In this document: one piece after another, positions 6,744-7,032 of the stretch | Layout of the letters: every line of letters starts with the position of its first letter | Position numbering within the stretch: position 1 is the first letter of the stretch | Assembly: GCA_937896105.1 (NCBI GenBank) | Contig: CALBKR010000104.1 | Span: 1-7,032, forward strand | DNA: 7,032 nucleotides | Source: an uncultured Bacteroidales bacterium | GTDB lineage: Bacteria; Bacteroidota; Bacteroidia; Bacteroidales; Bacteroidaceae | Direction of reading: 5' to 3' | Program-made: the position numbers and the translations under genes | Notes under the pieces: model-generated | What the model saw: only the letters and a program-made list of their open reading frames with translations | Told to the model about the DNA's origin: nothing | Database searches by the model: none

Positions 6744-6890
6744 ATGGACAAACTGTTTCTTCTCGATGCCTACGCGCTTATATACCGTGCATACTACGCA
6801 TTTATTAAAAACCCACGAATAAACTCCAAGGGATTTAATACTTCGGCAATATTAGGATTTGTGAACACTCTTGAGGATGTGCTGAAAAAG
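6744..6890 (+). CDS. polA: DNA polymerase I, N-terminal fragment cut by a junction
   Basis: The first 49 codons from ATG 6744 read MDKLFLLDAYALIYRAYYAF, followed by IKNPRINSKGFNTSAILGFV and NTLEDVLKK. This is the start of the 5'-3' exonuclease (FEN-like) domain of Bacteroidales PolA; Asp8 in LLDA is a metal-binding position and the Y-R-A-Y-Y-A-F block is characteristic. PolA fills gaps after excision repair and removes Okazaki primers. The family should continue with a stretch like E-K-P-D-H-x-A-V; instead the sequence changes to a GyrB-like one at about codon 50. G+C is about 39% here against about 59% after the junction. The full gene would be some 900 codons; this is a fragment ended by a join and shows no mutation in itself. 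Confidence 0.9.
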
Positions 6891-7032
6891 CAGGCCGTTG
6901 TCAACGCCGGGGTCACCTTCCGTCTCCGCTGGGAGAAGGGCGGCAAATTTGAAAGCGCGGACTTCGTCTACGAAAACGGCATCACCGACTATGTGCGGGA
7001 GCTTGCCGGGGATAATTCCCTTACAGAGCCTG
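6891..7032 (+). pseudogene. gyrB: Fragment of GyrB/ParE-type topoisomerase subunit (foreign end piece)
   Basis: The frame remains open to the window end and reads VNAGVTFRLRWEKGG, then FVYENGITDYVRELAG and DNSLTEP. This lines up with the E. coli GyrB segment FLNSGVSIRLRDKRDG, then FHYEGGIKAFVEYLN and KNKTPIHP, at the boundary of the GHKL ATPase and transducer domains (about E. coli residues 195-240). The style (Ala-Gly-Val-Thr-Phe, loop rich in Gly/Lys, GC-ending codons, about 59% G+C) suggests a Clostridia/Oscillospiraceae-like source. Type II topoisomerase B subunits bind and hydrolyse ATP to drive strand passage. The piece lacks its start and end and is joined in frame to polA, probably by chance. 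GyrB, ParE or a related Firmicutes paralogue cannot be told apart from 47 codons. Confidence 0.6.

Noticed and set aside
6744..7032. A natural PolA-GyrB fusion gene
   Set aside because: Both partners are cut inside domains, and base composition and apparent taxonomy change at the same point; frame agreement has a one-in-three chance.

Overview
The core of this window (about bases 65 to 6890) is a Bacteroidales-type chromosome segment. The proteins look like Bacteroides and relatives (MnmG, UvrC and the start of DNA polymerase I especially). Start codons lack clear Shine-Dalgarno sequences, and candidate promoters have the TAnnTTTG form used by the Bacteroidota primary sigma factor. By memory, the order mnmG-apt-uvrC-dtd-mazG-deoC is also found in Bacteroides genomes. 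No mobile element, CRISPR array, rRNA or tRNA is visible.

Layout. A + strand operon runs from a 5'-truncated mnmG (tRNA wobble modification) through apt (adenine salvage), uvrC (excision-repair nuclease), dtd (D-aminoacyl-tRNA proofreading), a MazG-like nucleotide pyrophosphohydrolase and deoC (deoxyribose-phosphate aldolase). apt/uvrC, dtd/mazG and mazG/deoC overlap by 1, 4 and 8 bases. A perfect 16-base parS-like palindrome lies between mnmG and apt. A strong two-way terminator hairpin separates deoC from a convergent - strand polyprenyl diphosphate synthase. A 147-base divergent intergenic region then leads to the first 49 codons of polA on the + strand.

Both ends are out of place. The first ~65 bases do not encode MnmG: the mnmG frame has three stops there, while frame 3 reads as a piece of a Firmicutes-type SbcC ATPase. 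After about base 6890 polA stops abruptly and, in the same frame, the sequence becomes a piece of a Clostridia-like GyrB/ParE transducer region, with G+C rising from about 39% to about 59%. The simplest reading is a chimeric contig from a mixed sample: a Bacteroidales fragment joined at each end to short pieces of unrelated Firmicutes genomes. It should not be read as two natural gene fusions.

Biologically the middle is mostly housekeeping: translation fidelity (mnmG, dtd), nucleotide salvage and sanitation (apt, mazG, deoC), DNA repair (uvrC, polA) and isoprenoid/quinone side-chain synthesis. I see no new defence or mobile system. The points most worth a second look are the two junctions, the parS-like site and an unusual Cys/His-rich N-terminus on DeoC.
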